Source of the DNA: Hyphomonadaceae bacterium
GTDB taxonomy: Bacteria > Pseudomonadota > Alphaproteobacteria > Caulobacterales > Aquidulcibacteraceae
Direction of reading: 5' to 3'
Length of the DNA: 64,000 nucleotides
NCBI GenBank assembly: GCA_016791385.1
Contig: JAEUMR010000002.1
Location: 1 to 64,000, forward strand
Shown here: piece by piece, positions 35,559-44,935 of the stretch
Numbering within the stretch: the stretch's first letter is position 1
Layout: every line of letters begins with the position of its first letter
Notes under the pieces: generated by a model
The model's input: only the letters and a program-made list of their open reading frames with translations
Databases searched by the model: none
Told to the model about the DNA's origin: nothing
Program-made: the position numbers and the translations under genes

Positions 35559-36425
35559 TCAGAGCGCGTCCAGCGGCAGCTTGAGGTAGCGCACGCCATT
35601 GTCCTCCGGCGGCGGCAGCTGGCCGGCCTGAATGTTGACCTGGATCGACGGCAAGATCAGCACCGGCATTTCCAGCGTCTTGTCGCGCGCTTCGCGCATA
35701 GCGACGAACGCGTCCTCGCTGACGCCGTCATGAATATGCACGTTGTTGGCGCGCTGTTCGGCGACCGTGCTCTCCCATTGGTACTCATCGCGGCCAGGGG
35801 CCTTGTAGTCGTGGCAGAGGAAGACGCGCGTTTCTGCGGGCAACGAAAGCAGACGGCGGATCGAGCGATACAATGTGCGTGCGTCCCCGCCGGGGAAGTC
35901 GCAGCGCGCCGTGCCGTAATCGGGCATGAACAGGGTGTCGCCGACGAAGAGCGCGTCGCCGGCGAGATAGCTGACGCAAGCCGGAGTATGCCCCGGCGTG
36001 TGCAGGACCTTGATGGCGAGATTGCCGAGCGGCAACTCGTCACCATCCTTCACGAGCTTATCGAAGGGCCGTCCATCGGCGGTGACGTAAGCGAGATTGA
36101 AGACGTCCTTGAATACCTTCTGCACCGTCTTCACGTGCTCGCCAATCACGATCGGCGCGTTGGTCGCCTGTTTCAGGAACGGCGCGGCGGAGAGGTGATC
36201 GGCGTGCGCGTGCGTTTCGAGGAGCCAATCGATCGTCAGGCCTTCGGCTCTTGCGGCGTCGAGGATCGCCTGGGCCGAATGGGTGTCCGTGCGCCCGGAT
36301 TTTTGGTCGAAATCGAGCGCGCTATCGATGATCGCGGCGCGTTTCGTCGCTGCGTCCCAGATCAGATAGCTGACCGTGAACGTCGGTGCATGGAAGAAAG
36401 CGCGGACCTGCGGCGTTGCGGACAT
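35559..36425 (-). CDS. MBL-fold hydrolase, persulfide dioxygenase-like (Blh/ETHE1 type)
   Basis: 288 residues from the ATG at 36425. The metal motif is THAHADH (H72, H74, D76, H77), followed by HTPGHTPACVSY and VGDTLFMPDYGTARCDFPGGD, which is the signature of ETHE1/Blh enzymes rather than glyoxalase II. These non-heme iron enzymes oxidise glutathione persulfide to sulfite and glutathione. It is divergent from a rhodanese gene across an AT-rich 73-base region, and a TauE/SafE exporter follows the rhodanese; the three form a sulfide-detoxification module. Confidence 0.88.
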   Translation of the reverse strand: MSATPQVRAFFHAPTFTVSYLIWDAATKRAAIIDSALDFDQKSGRTDTHSAQAILDAARAEGLTIDWLLETHAHADHLSAAPFLKQATNAPIVIGEHVKTVQKVFKDVFNLAYVTADGRPFDKLVKDGDELPLGNLAIKVLHTPGHTPACVSYLAGDALFVGDTLFMPDYGTARCDFPGGDARTLYRSIRRLLSLPAETRVFLCHDYKAPGRDEYQWESTVAEQRANNVHIHDGVSEDAFVAMREARDKTLEMPVLILPSIQVNIQAGQLPPPEDNGVRYLKLPLDAL

Positions 36426-36498
36426 CTGTGACTTCCTTCGCTCTTGATATATGCACAATAACTAATATATGTGCTTGCGGCAAACAAGGAGCGGCGCT
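36426..36498. promoter_or_regulatory. AT-rich divergent promoter/operator of the sulfur module
   Basis: The 73-base gap contains GATATATGCACAATAACTAA followed by TATATGTGC, i.e. two ATATATG half-elements plus a GCACA...TGTGC inverted pair. It is strongly AT-rich against a GC-rich background. In Agrobacterium and Xylella the comparable blh promoter is bound by the sulfide sensor BigR at an AT-rich palindrome. No bigR gene is present in the window. AAGGAG at 36486-36491 is the ribosome-binding site of the rhodanese TTG start. Confidence 0.45.
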
Positions 36499-36816
36499 TT
36501 GACTACCCTCAAATCCGTGGACGCAAAACAAGCAAAGCAATGGATCGATTCCGGCGAGGCGGTGCTGGTCGACGTGCGCGAGCCGGCGGAACACGCCGCC
36601 GAGCGCATTCCTGGCGCCAGCCTCGCGCCGTTATCGGCGATGACCCCCGGCGCTGTTGCAGATGCGAAGGGCAAGATTGTCGTCTACCACTGCAAGTCCG
36701 GCATGCGCACCCAGACCAATGCGGCCAAGCTCGCGGCCTGTGCGTCCGGCGAGGCGTTCTTTCTGGAGGGCGGCATCGAAGCCTGGAAGCGCGCCGGCTT
36801 TCCCGTGCAGCGCTGA
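36499..36816 (+). CDS. Single-domain rhodanese
   Basis: 105 residues from the TTG at 36499, chosen for the AAGGAG 7 bases upstream; an ATG 30 bases earlier has no such site. It is one rhodanese domain with VDVREPAEHAAERIPGA and the six-residue active loop after Cys65 (CKSGMRT). It transfers sulfane sulfur, here presumably between persulfides and thiosulfate/sulfite. It is divergent from the persulfide-dioxygenase-type gene and 27 bases upstream of the sulfite exporter gene. Confidence 0.88.
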   Translation: MTTLKSVDAKQAKQWIDSGEAVLVDVREPAEHAAERIPGASLAPLSAMTPGAVADAKGKIVVYHCKSGMRTQTNAAKLAACASGEAFFLEGGIEAWKRAGFPVQR

Positions 36817-36843
36817 CGGAATCAGCGCAAGCGTTCGCATGCA

Positions 36844-37617
36844 GTGCTGACCACACCTGATCTTCTCGCCATCCTGAGCGGCGCCGCCGTTGGGCTCGTG
36901 CTTGCGCTGATTGGCGGCGGCGGCTCCATCCTGGCGACGCCGGCCTTACTTTACGTGGTGGGCGTCGCCAATCCGCACGTCGCCATCGGCACCAGCGCGC
37001 TGGCGGTTTCGGTCAACGCTTTTGCCAATCTGATCAATCATGCGCGCCGCGGCAACGTGAAATGGCGCTGCGCGGTGTTGTTCGGCACGGCGGGGGTGTT
37101 GGGCGCAAGCGTTGGCGCGGCAGTCGGCAAGGCGACGGACCCCAAAGTGCTGTTGCCGCTGTTCGCGCTGCTGATGGTCGTCGTCGGCATCGCCATGCTG
37201 CGACCGCGCAAGAGTGAGGGTGATGGCGATGTCGTGCTCAACGCCCAGAATGCGCCCAAGCTTGTCGCCTATGGCGCAGCGGTGGGCGCGCTTTCCGGCT
37301 TCTTCGGCATCGGCGGCGGCTTTTTGATCGTGCCGGGTCTCATCGCCGCGACCGGCATGACCATGCTGCAGGCAGTGGGCTCATCGCTGTTCTCCGTCGG
37401 CAGCTTCGGCGCCGCCACGGCCGCGAGCTATGCTCTCGACGGCCTGATCGATTGGCGCGTCGCGCTCTTGTTCATCGGCGGCGGCATCGCCGGCGGCCTC
37501 GTGGGCGCAGCCTTTGCCGGCCAGCTTTCCAAGCAGCGCGGGGCGCTGCAGCGCGTGTTTGCGGGCGTGGTGTTTGTGGTGGCGGCCTATATGCTGTGGC
37601 GCAGCTTCACCAGCTGA
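36844..37617 (+). CDS. Sulfite exporter TauE/SafE family permease
   Basis: 257 residues from a GTG. It has about eight transmembrane segments in two halves, each containing the family glycine motif (ALIGGGGSILATPALLYVVG and GFFGIGGGFLIVPGLIAATG). The family exports sulfite or sulfonates. Directly downstream of the rhodanese and near the persulfide-oxidising enzyme, it would remove the sulfite produced. The MmcB gene begins 14 bases later. Confidence 0.88.
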   Translation: MLTTPDLLAILSGAAVGLVLALIGGGGSILATPALLYVVGVANPHVAIGTSALAVSVNAFANLINHARRGNVKWRCAVLFGTAGVLGASVGAAVGKATDPKVLLPLFALLMVVVGIAMLRPRKSEGDGDVVLNAQNAPKLVAYGAAVGALSGFFGIGGGFLIVPGLIAATGMTMLQAVGSSLFSVGSFGAATAASYALDGLIDWRVALLFIGGGIAGGLVGAAFAGQLSKQRGALQRVFAGVVFVVAAYMLWRSFTS

Positions 37618-37631
37618 GCTACGGGGCCGGC

Positions 37632-38063
37632 GTGCCTGACGAGATTCATTCAAGGCCAGACATCACTGCCGCGCTGGCGCGCGGCGTCACGCGCATGCTG
37701 GTCGACCATGGATTGGCGACACTGCTCGAAGTGCCGCTCGCCAATGGCCGCCGCGCCGACGTGATGGGGCTGACCCAGCAAGGCGAGATCTGGATCGTGG
37801 AGACGAAATCCTGCCTGGAGGATTACGCCGTCGATCTCAAATGGCCGGATTATCTTGAGTATTGCGAGCGCTTTTTCTTCGCCGTGACGGAGGACTTTCC
37901 GCGCGAACTGATTCCGGAGGAGGTGGGCTTGATCGTGGCCGACGGCTTCGGCGGCGCGATCCTACGTGATGCGCCCACGCGCCCGCTCAACGCGGCGCGG
38001 CGCAAGGCGGTGACGCTCGCTTTCGCGCGCCTCGCGGCGTTGCGTTTGGCTTATTCCAGCTAG
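37632..38063 (+). CDS. mmcB: MmcB-family DNA repair protein
   Basis: 143 residues from the GTG at 37632. It contains the nuclease-like core DVMGLTQQGEIWIVETKSCLEDYAVDLKW (an ExK motif in VETKS) and YLEYCERFFFAV, matching MmcB (PF06319), identified in Caulobacter as a DNA-damage-induced protein for mitomycin C resistance. No clear LexA box was seen here. Its stop overlaps the DUF1254 gene's stop by 4 bases (convergent). Confidence 0.88.
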   Translation: MPDEIHSRPDITAALARGVTRMLVDHGLATLLEVPLANGRRADVMGLTQQGEIWIVETKSCLEDYAVDLKWPDYLEYCERFFFAVTEDFPRELIPEEVGLIVADGFGGAILRDAPTRPLNAARRKAVTLAFARLAALRLAYSS

Positions 38064-38563
38064 CTCGGCGCGCAGATGTCGGCGCTCGCGGCGGCGACAG
38101 CGCCGGCATGCGTTTCCGGCGAGGGCGCGAGCCGGCGGATGAGCGCGATGCCCCGCCCGCTCGGGCTTTCAACCACGGTGTCGTCCGTCTCGGGATGGCG
38201 GCTGCCGGCGCGGATAAGCAGGATCGCCGCGCCGCGCCGCGCTTCACGATCGTCGATCACATAGAAATTGTCGCTGTTGGCGCCATAGAGCGAGAGCGAC
38301 CAATACGAAGGCCACGGCGTCACGGTGATGCGCACGGGGCCGCGGCTCAGATCATAGACGCAAGAGGCGTATGCAAAGTCCGGCGACGGCCGCACGATTT
38401 GACGCGAGCGCGCAGTGACCCGCTCGCCGCTGTGCCAGGCGTTTTCGCCGGCCGCGCCAAGCCGCTGCATCGCCACATGCATCAGCCCCCGCGGCAGCGC
38501 GAACAGCAACATGACGTGCGTGATGATGGCGATCAGGATGGCGGTCTGAACATATTTGCCCAT
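38060..38563 (-). CDS. DUF1254-like envelope protein
   Basis: 167 residues from the ATG at 38563. An N-terminal transmembrane segment (MGKYVQTAILIAIITHVMLL) is followed by a domain with SCVYDLSRGPVRIT, SYWSLSLYGANSDNFYVIDD and IALIRRLAP. This is the short DUF1254 form paired with DUF1214 in rhizobia and relatives. The start overlaps the DUF1214 stop by one base (TGATG), so the two are coupled. Function unknown. Confidence 0.78.
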   Translation of the reverse strand: MGKYVQTAILIAIITHVMLLFALPRGLMHVAMQRLGAAGENAWHSGERVTARSRQIVRPSPDFAYASCVYDLSRGPVRITVTPWPSYWSLSLYGANSDNFYVIDDREARRGAAILLIRAGSRHPETDDTVVESPSGRGIALIRRLAPSPETHAGAVAAASADICAPS

Positions 38564-39141
38564 CAGTGCGCCTCCGCGCAGGAGACTTGCGACAGAACGG
38601 GCAAGCTTTCCGCGCTCGGGCGGAAATCGTCCTGCGGGTTGTAGACGCGCAGCGTCAATGCAAAGCCCCGGCCCGCGCCGCGCGACGAGAGCCAATAAGG
38701 CGCGCTGCCCTGCACCGGCGCGATGCGAATGCTCCAGGTCCCGGCGCCGATGCGCGAAGCATCGACCGAATAGGCGTTGTCGCCATTGTCGACCAGGAAG
38801 CCGTCGTCGCCATAGAGCGTCACTGACCACCAACGCGCCGCCAGGGGCGCGCCGCGCAATTCGTAGACGCAGCTCTCGTCGAGTGGGCGGCCGCCGGCAT
38901 CCCTGTCGAGATTGAAATAGAGCGCCTCGCGCGCGCTCAGCGCCAGGAGACCGTCGCGGGCGATGATGGCGCGCGTGTAAGGGCCCGCCGCGGTCGAACC
39001 GGCAGCGCGATTGTGCGACCACAGCCCGAAATGCGCGCCGAAGCTGGAGCCGCCGATTTCGAGCGTCGCCCACAGCGAAGCGGCGCCGATCACGACGCCG
39101 ATCAGTACGGTCAGTACCCAGGCCGCCGCCCGCCGCAGCAT
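38563..39141 (-). CDS. DUF1214-like envelope protein
   Basis: 192 residues. An N-terminal transmembrane segment (about 7-27) precedes a periplasmic DUF1214 domain with ARDGLLALSAREALYF, CVYELRG and WWSVTLYGDDGFLVDN. The C-terminal LTLRVYNPQDDF is characteristic of the family. It is coupled to the downstream DUF1254 gene. The pair resembles two halves of larger DUF1254-DUF1214 proteins; no biochemical role is established. Confidence 0.8.
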   Translation of the reverse strand: MLRRAAAWVLTVLIGVVIGAASLWATLEIGGSSFGAHFGLWSHNRAAGSTAAGPYTRAIIARDGLLALSAREALYFNLDRDAGGRPLDESCVYELRGAPLAARWWSVTLYGDDGFLVDNGDNAYSVDASRIGAGTWSIRIAPVQGSAPYWLSSRGAGRGFALTLRVYNPQDDFRPSAESLPVLSQVSCAEAH

Positions 39142-39165
39142 CTCATCCCCCGCGGCGCGCCTTGC

Positions 39166-39462
39166 TCAGGGGCGCGCCTCTTGTGGCGTTTTGAGGTCGA
39201 GCGACAGCGCATGCAACCCCGTGTCGAATTCTTCACGAAGCGCGCCGTAAACCAAGCGTTGACGCGCCACGCGCGATAAACCGTCGAACGCTTGCGCCAC
39301 CATGCGCAAGCGGTAATGGGTCTCGCCCCCTGGGCGCGCGCCGGCATGGCCCGCGTGACGTGCGGATTCGTCCTCAAGCTCAAGCGCCGCCGGCGCGAAC
39401 TGTCGCGTCAACGCCAATTTAATGCGCTCGGCGCGGGAAAGATGCGTTTTGCCGGTTGTCAA
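39166..39462 (-). CDS. bolA: BolA-family protein
   Basis: 98 residues with the BolA class II KH-like core: THYRLRMVAQAFDGLSRVARQRLVYGAL followed by HALSLDLKTP. BolA proteins pair with monothiol glutaredoxins (Grx4/GrxD) to carry [2Fe-2S] clusters and influence morphology and stress response. The conserved C-terminal His is present. It lies divergent from the J-domain gene across 42 bases, an arrangement frequent in alphaproteobacteria and adjacent to cobS/cobT. Confidence 0.9.
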   Translation of the reverse strand: MTTGKTHLSRAERIKLALTRQFAPAALELEDESARHAGHAGARPGGETHYRLRMVAQAFDGLSRVARQRLVYGALREEFDTGLHALSLDLKTPQEARP

Positions 39463-39504
39463 TTCCTTGTCCGCTTAACCTCTGGCGCCCATACTCACCA
39501 ACCC

Positions 39505-40128
39505 ATGGCGAGCGCCTTCCAATACAGGCCCAAATTTGTCGACATCCGCGTCAAGAAGCCAGACGCGGCGAAAGCTTCGCGCGCGCCAAATGACCGCGCC
39601 TGTGATCACATAGGCTGTGACCGCGCCGGCGCCCACCGCGCTCCCAAGGGGCGCGACCGCATGGGCGAGTACTGGCACTTCTGCTTTGAGCACGCGGCCG
39701 ACTACAACCGCCGCTGGGACTATTTTTCCGGCATGTCGGATGACGAGCTGGCGAATTGGCAGAAGCGGGAGGAGACCGGCCACCGGCCGACCTGGACCTT
39801 CCGTTCCGGCCGGCTCGACCGCTATTCCGCCGCTGCACGCCGCTTCCGCAACGGCCAGGCCAGCGATCCGTTCGGCATGTTCGGCGCCAATGACGGCGCC
39901 TCGCCGCAGGCTGCGGCGCCCCGACGGCGCATCTCGCGTTTGCAGGTGATGGCGCTCGAGGCGATGTCGCTGGACGAGAACGCCACCGCCGCCGACATCC
40001 GCACCCGCTATGCCGAGCTGGTCAAACGCTGGCACCCGGACTCAAATGGCGGCGACCGCAGCGCCGAGGCCAATTTGCAGCGCGTGCTGAAGGCCTATCA
40101 GACCCTCAAGGCGGGCGGGCTGGTCTAG
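39505..40128 (+). CDS. J-domain (DnaJ-like) protein
   Basis: 207 residues from the ATG at 39505. The N-terminal region has Cys/His elements (ACDHIGCD, HFCFEHAADYNRRWDYF), and the J domain is C-terminal (about 152-205) with the HPD motif in KRWHPDSNGGDR. The order (J domain last) and the YNRRWDYF element match the DnaJ-family gene that precedes cobS in alphaproteobacteria. It probably recruits an Hsp70 to an unknown client. Its stop overlaps the next gene's GTG by one base. Confidence 0.88.
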   Translation: MASAFQYRPKFVDIRVKKPDAAKASRAPNDRACDHIGCDRAGAHRAPKGRDRMGEYWHFCFEHAADYNRRWDYFSGMSDDELANWQKREETGHRPTWTFRSGRLDRYSAAARRFRNGQASDPFGMFGANDGASPQAAAPRRRISRLQVMALEAMSLDENATAADIRTRYAELVKRWHPDSNGGDRSAEANLQRVLKAYQTLKAGGLV

Positions 40129-40511
40129 TGCGGGTTGTCGCCGCGGCATTGGCGTACTTCTGCATCGCCTTCGCCGCTGGTTTCCTGTTCGCCATTCCCA
40201 GGACGCTGCTGCTTGAGCCCCATTTCGGGCCGTTAGGGGCTGTTGCGGTCGAAGCGCCGCTGATGCTGGCGGTATGCTGGCTCGCGAGCGGCTTTGCGCT
40301 GCGCCGGTTCGCGCCGGGCGCACCCCTTGGCGCCAGAGCCGCGATCGGGGCGCTGTGGCTCCTGTATTTATTGTCGGCCGAACTGGCGGTTGGGCTTTGG
40401 CTGCGCGGCCTCTATTTTGAGGAGGCGATCGCCGCTTTCTTGACGGCGCCTGGCCTTCTGGGGCTAGCCGCCCAGGCGATCTGCGCCACTTTCCCCGTGC
40501 TGCGTCATTGA
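40128..40511 (+). CDS. Small four-helix membrane protein, unrecognised
   Basis: 127 residues from a GTG that shares its G with the preceding TAG stop. It has four predicted transmembrane segments (about 5-27, 38-58, 68-92, 100-122) and few charged residues. No family is named with confidence. Coupling to the J-domain gene and the 54-base gap to cobS suggest it belongs to the same transcription unit. Confidence 0.7.
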   Translation: MRVVAAALAYFCIAFAAGFLFAIPRTLLLEPHFGPLGAVAVEAPLMLAVCWLASGFALRRFAPGAPLGARAAIGALWLLYLLSAELAVGLWLRGLYFEEAIAAFLTAPGLLGLAAQAICATFPVLRH

Positions 40512-40565
40512 GCAGCCGCACAAATCGCCTTGGCTTACCTTGAGCTGCGGCCATAAAGAGAAATT

Positions 40566-41549
40566 ATGACCACCGCTGACGAACTCCTCTCGCTGAAGCC
40601 GGACAAGCAAGTCTCCGCCCGCACCTTCGGGGTGGAAAGCGACATGAAGGTTCCGGCCTTTTCCCAGCGCACCGAATACGTGCCGGAGGTGGACGAAGCC
40701 TACCGCTTCGATCCGCAGACGACGCTGGCGATCCTGGCTGGCTTTGCCTTCAACCGCCGCGTCATGGTCCAGGGCTATCACGGCACCGGCAAGTCGACCC
40801 ACATCGAGCAGGTGGCCGCGCGCCTCAACTGGCCGATGGTGCGCATCAACCTCGACAGCCATGTCAGCCGCATCGACCTCGTCGGCAAGGACGCGATCGT
40901 GCTGAAAGAGGGCAAGCAGATCACCGAATTCCGCGAAGGCATGCTGCCTTGGGCGCTGCAGCGCCCGGTGGCGATCTGCTTCGATGAATACGATGCGGGC
41001 CGTCCGGACGTGATGTTCGTGATCCAACGCGTGCTGGAAGCGTCAGGCAAGCTGACGCTGCTCGACCAGAACCGCGTCATCACCGCCAATCCATTCTTCC
41101 GCCTGTTCGCGACCACGAACACGATCGGCCTGGGCGACACCAGCGGGCTCTATCACGGCACGCAGCAGATCAACCAGGCGCAGATGGACCGCTGGTCGAT
41201 CGTGGCGACGCTCAATTATCTCGATCACGACGTCGAAGCCGACATCGTGCTGGCGAAGTCGCCGAGCTACAACAATGCGGAAGGCAAGCGGCAGATCATG
41301 GCGATGGTGCGTGTCGCCGACATGACTCGCAACGCGTTCATCAATGGCGACATCTCCACCGTGATGAGCCCGCGCACGGTCATCACCTGGGCGCAGAACG
41401 CCGAGATCTTCGGCGATGTCGGCATGGCCTTCCGCATGACCTTCCTGAACAAGTGCGACGAACTAGAGCGGCCAACCGTGGCCGAGTTCTACCAGCGCGC
41501 GTTCGGCGCCGACCTGCCGGAAGCGGCGACGCGTGTGAAGGTGGCTTAA
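40566..41549 (+). CDS. cobS: Aerobic cobaltochelatase subunit CobS
   Basis: 327 residues, an AAA+ ATPase with Walker [10 protein letters not shown] (70-78), Walker [11 protein letters not shown], sensor-type [11 protein letters not shown] and FEATURES of the CobS N-terminus ([20 protein letters not shown]). With CobT and CobN it inserts Co2+ into hydrogenobyrinic acid a,c-diamide in aerobic cobalamin synthesis. Normally cobT follows directly; here a 169-residue gene of different composition starts one base after the cobS stop. CobS/CobT also occur in organisms that use them outside cobalamin synthesis. Confidence 0.95.
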   Translation: MTTADELLSLKPDKQVSARTFGVESDMKVPAFSQRTEYVPEVDEAYRFDPQTTLAILAGFAFNRRVMVQGYHGTGKSTHIEQVAARLNWPMVRINLDSHVSRIDLVGKDAIVLKEGKQITEFREGMLPWALQRPVAICFDEYDAGRPDVMFVIQRVLEASGKLTLLDQNRVITANPFFRLFATTNTIGLGDTSGLYHGTQQINQAQMDRWSIVATLNYLDHDVEADIVLAKSPSYNNAEGKRQIMAMVRVADMTRNAFINGDISTVMSPRTVITWAQNAEIFGDVGMAFRMTFLNKCDELERPTVAEFYQRAFGADLPEAATRVKVA

Positions 41550-41550
41550 G

Positions 41551-42060
41551 ATGGAGCCCAGCCCTTGGAGATTCGATCCCTGGGTATCGAAGGGGCAATT
41601 CCGAGGGGTGAATCTACTCTTGGTTGGGGAGTCTCATTACGATGAGAATCCCGAGTGTCTGGATCGAAACCACACGATTCAGGTGGTTGAGGACTACGGT
41701 GTGGGTGACCATCCGTGCCGAACGCGGCTGTTCAGAAACGCTTATGCGGCGTTCACTGGCGATTTTGACCTAGGCGTACGGGGTGGGAAGGCGACGTTCT
41801 GGAAGAACGTTTCCTTCTGCAATTACTTTCAACGTCCTATGTCTGTTTCGGACGAGCAGCCGACTGAAGAAGACTATGAGTCCTCTCGGACGCCGTTTGA
41901 CGCTTTGCTCCGGCATGTCGCGCCTGATTGCTTTGTGGTGATGAGCGATCGTCTTTGGCGCGGAATGAAGAACAATTGCAGGAGAATGGCGTCAATCGGC
42001 CCGGTCAATGGAGATGACGTTTTTGGTTTTGCGATGGACCCGCGTGTGGTGCCCGCATAA
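41551..42060 (+). CDS. Inserted gene between cobS and cobT, unrecognised GESHY protein
   Basis: 169 residues. Near the N-terminus are [16 protein letters not shown] and a following [15 protein letters not shown]; then [14 protein letters not shown] and [14 protein letters not shown]. The LLVGESHY and '[10 protein letters not shown]' blocks resemble a widespread uncharacterised family that recalls uracil-DNA-glycosylase folds; no function is claimed. The end (DPRVVPA) looks shorter than expected, so it may be truncated. Composition differs from the neighbours: 31 of 60 bases at 41641-41700 are G/C, against 42 of 60 at 42421-42480 in cobT. Its TAA overlaps the cobT ATG by one base. Confidence 0.7.
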   Translation: MEPSPWRFDPWVSKGQFRGVNLLLVGESHYDENPECLDRNHTIQVVEDYGVGDHPCRTRLFRNAYAAFTGDFDLGVRGGKATFWKNVSFCNYFQRPMSVSDEQPTEEDYESSRTPFDALLRHVAPDCFVVMSDRLWRGMKNNCRRMASIGPVNGDDVFGFAMDPRVVPA

Positions 42061-43937
42061 TGGCCCAGCGCGAAACCCCCGCCGAAATCTTCAAGCGCTC
42101 GCTGTCGCAGGCGACGCGCGCGCTGGCGGGCGCGGAGGACGAGCTTGAGGTGACGTTCGGCGCAGAGGGGCCGCGGCTGTCGCCTGGCAAGATCGTGTTG
42201 CCGCATCCGCCGCGCACGATTTCCGACGCCGACGCCGAGCGCATCCGCGGCCAGGCTGACGCCATGGCGCTGCGCCTGGCGCACCACGACGATCGCGCCC
42301 ACGCTAAGCTGCGTCCGCACAGCGCTGAAGCGCGCGCCGTGTTCGACGCGGTGGAGGAAACGCGGCTGCAGGCGCTCGGCGCCAATGCGCTGAAAGGCGT
42401 TTCCAACAACCTCACCGCAGCGCTGGCGGATTCGCTTGAGCGCAAGGGCGTTGCGCGCATGACCAATCGCGCCTCCGCGCCGATGGCGGAAGCGCTGTCG
42501 CTGATGGTGCGCGAGCGGCTGACCGGGCTGAAGCCGCCGGCCAATGCGCAAGCGATGGTCGATGTCTGGCGCAAGGACATCGAGCAAAGCGCAGGCAAAG
42601 ATCTCGACCGCCTCGCCAGCGCACAGGCCGATCAGGAAGCCTTCGCCAAGGTGATGCGCGAAGTGCTCACCGACCTCGGCATTGGCGATGAAATGGCGCC
42701 GGCCGAACGCGAGGAAGACGAGGACGAAGCCCAAGCCGACGAGAACCCGCCGCCGCAGCCGGATTCGAGCGACGGCGAGGACGAAGATCAGGAGCAAATG
42801 CCCGCCGAGATGGAAATGACGGAAAGCGATGTCGATGACAGCGACCGCACCGTCTCCATTGAATCGGAGGTCGATACCGAAGAGCAGGAAGAGTCCGAGC
42901 AGGACGAGCCGGGCGAAAAGCCGATCCGGCCGAAATCTCGCAACGACGCAGAAGACCCCAACCTGAACTACAAGGTCTTCACCCGGACCTATGATGAGAC
43001 CATCGCCGCGGAAGATCTCTGCGACGGGGAAGAACTCGCACGTCTGCGCGCCTATCTCGATGCGCAGCTGAAGCCGCTGCAGAGCGTTGTCGGCCGCTTG
43101 GCGAACCGGCTGCAGCGCCGCCTTTTGGCCAAGCAGAATCGCGCCTGGAGCTTCGATCTAGAAGAAGGCTTGCTCGATACAGCGCGCCTCACGCGCGTGA
43201 TCACCGATCCGCTCGCTGCGCTTTCGTTCAAGCAGGAAGAGGACATGCCGTTCCGCGATACGGTTGTCACATTGCTGCTGGATAATTCCGGCTCGATGCG
43301 TGGCCGGCCGATCATGGTCGCGGCGCTCTGCGCCGACATTCTCGCGCGCACGCTGGAGCGGTGCGGGGTGAAGGTTGAAATCCTCGGCTTCACCACGCGC
43401 GCCTGGAAGGGCGGAGAATCCAAGCAACGCTGGCAGGAGGCCGGACGCCCGCCGCAGCCTGGACGGCTCAATGATCTTCGCCACGTCGTCTACAAGGCGG
43501 CTGACGCGCCGTGGCGGCGCGCGCGGCGCAATCTCGGCCTGATGATGCGCGAGGGCTTGCTTAAAGAGAACATCGACGGCGAAGCGTTGATGTGGGCGCA
43601 CGAGCGCCTGCTCGGCCGTGCTGAGCAGCGCCGCATCCTGATGGTAATCTCCGACGGCGCGCCGGTGGACGATTCAACGCTCTCGGCCAATCCCGGCAAT
43701 TATCTTGAGCGCCACCTGCGCACGGTGATCCATTGGATCGAGCAACGCTCGCCGGTGGAGCTGATCGCGATCGGCATCGGCCACGACGTCACTCGCTATT
43801 ATCGCCGCGCCGTCACCATCACCGACGCCGAGCAGCTCGGCGGCGCGATGACGGAGAAACTCGCTGAGCTGTTCGACGAGCCGGGCCCGATCGATGCGCC
43901 GCAGCCGGCGCGGCGCGTGCGTGCGGCTGCCGCATGA
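42060..43937 (+). CDS. cobT: Aerobic cobaltochelatase subunit CobT
   Basis: 625 residues. An N-terminal helical part is followed by a long acidic segment (about 215-295, Glu/Asp runs) and a C-terminal von Willebrand A domain with the MIDAS D408-NSGS and a GDGEAL-like metal region. It partners CobS as the AAA+/VWA motor for the CobN chelatase. The ATG overlaps the stop of the inserted gene, so translation would now be coupled to that gene instead of cobS. A phytase-like esterase gene overlaps its 3' end. Confidence 0.95.
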   Translation: MAQRETPAEIFKRSLSQATRALAGAEDELEVTFGAEGPRLSPGKIVLPHPPRTISDADAERIRGQADAMALRLAHHDDRAHAKLRPHSAEARAVFDAVEETRLQALGANALKGVSNNLTAALADSLERKGVARMTNRASAPMAEALSLMVRERLTGLKPPANAQAMVDVWRKDIEQSAGKDLDRLASAQADQEAFAKVMREVLTDLGIGDEMAPAEREEDEDEAQADENPPPQPDSSDGEDEDQEQMPAEMEMTESDVDDSDRTVSIESEVDTEEQEESEQDEPGEKPIRPKSRNDAEDPNLNYKVFTRTYDETIAAEDLCDGEELARLRAYLDAQLKPLQSVVGRLANRLQRRLLAKQNRAWSFDLEEGLLDTARLTRVITDPLAALSFKQEEDMPFRDTVVTLLLDNSGSMRGRPIMVAALCADILARTLERCGVKVEILGFTTRAWKGGESKQRWQEAGRPPQPGRLNDLRHVVYKAADAPWRRARRNLGLMMREGLLKENIDGEALMWAHERLLGRAEQRRILMVISDGAPVDDSTLSANPGNYLERHLRTVIHWIEQRSPVELIAIGIGHDVTRYYRRAVTITDAEQLGGAMTEKLAELFDEPGPIDAPQPARRVRAAAA

Positions 43938-44923
43938 GGGGCGTTTTGGCATTGCTGGCGCTGACGCTGTTGGCGTGCTCGCCGTCTTCGGCTGATCCCC
44001 CGCCGATCACCGATCAATGGCGTTCGCTCGACATCCGCGTCGAGGCGGTGACGTTTCCCGAGCCCCAAGCCGGCCGCTTGCGCTTCCGCGGCGGCTTGCA
44101 CCTGATCGGCCCGAGCCACGACGCATTTGGCGGGCTTTCCGGCCTCGAAGTGCTCGATGACGGCCGCATGATCGCGATCAGCGATGACGGCGAGTGGTTC
44201 GAGGCGCGCCTCGTTCTGAATGAATCCGGTGATCTCGTCGGCCTTGCTGGCGCGCGCTCGGCGTTGATGCGCGACGAGCGCGGCGAACCATTCGAGAACA
44301 AGCAGTCGGGCGATTCAGAGGATGTCGCGCAATTGCCCGACGGCCGCATCGCCGTCAGCTTCGAGCAGACGCAAACCATCCGCATCTACGATCTCAATCG
44401 CGACGGCCCGTTCGGCGCTGCTCGCCGCGGCCCGCGGCTCGATCATGTGCGCCGCCTGCCGCACAATGCGGGGCTCGAGGCGATGACCGCGACGGCGGAG
44501 GGCGCGTTGCTGGTCGGCGCCGAGGGCGAGGGCCATCGCAGCACGCCGCTCTGGCTCGCCCCGCTCGATGCGCAAGCGCCCGTGCCCACGCGCTCCCGCT
44601 ATCCGCTCGATGGCGGCTACTCGCTGACCAGCCTTGACCGCTTGCCGAACGGCGACTTCGTCGCGCTTGAGCGCTTCTACGCGCCCGTGATCGGCGCGCG
44701 TGCGCGCATCACGACGTTCCCAGCGGCTTCGCTCGATCCGGGCGGCGTGGTTGCACACGTGGAGGAATTGGCGGTGTTGGCGCCGCCGATGCCGGTCGAC
44801 AATTTCGAAGGCGTGTCAGCCGTGCGCATGCCGAATGGCGCGACACGGCTCTACATCGTCTCGGACGATAATTTCAGCGATCGCCAGCGCACGCTGCTGC
44901 TGGCGTTCGACATCATCAATTGA
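43934..44923 (+). CDS. Esterase-like activity of phytase family lipoprotein
   Basis: 329 residues. The lipobox LLAC puts Cys at residue 15. The mature protein is a beta-propeller-like PF13449 domain with [44 protein letters not shown] and [26 protein letters not shown]. The family is named for weak phytase/esterase relations and is largely uncharacterised. Its ATG overlaps the cobT stop by 4 bases, as is common after cobT in alphaproteobacteria. Confidence 0.88.
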   Translation: MRGVLALLALTLLACSPSSADPPPITDQWRSLDIRVEAVTFPEPQAGRLRFRGGLHLIGPSHDAFGGLSGLEVLDDGRMIAISDDGEWFEARLVLNESGDLVGLAGARSALMRDERGEPFENKQSGDSEDVAQLPDGRIAVSFEQTQTIRIYDLNRDGPFGAARRGPRLDHVRRLPHNAGLEAMTATAEGALLVGAEGEGHRSTPLWLAPLDAQAPVPTRSRYPLDGGYSLTSLDRLPNGDFVALERFYAPVIGARARITTFPAASLDPGGVVAHVEELAVLAPPMPVDNFEGVSAVRMPNGATRLYIVSDDNFSDRQRTLLLAFDIIN

Positions 44924-44935
44924 ACTGAGCGCCGG

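Noticed and set aside
38563..39073. N-terminal extension of the DUF1254 frame to 337 residues
   Set aside because: The extra 170 residues lie out of frame inside the DUF1214 gene; the ATG at 38563 gives the TGATG coupling and a transmembrane start.
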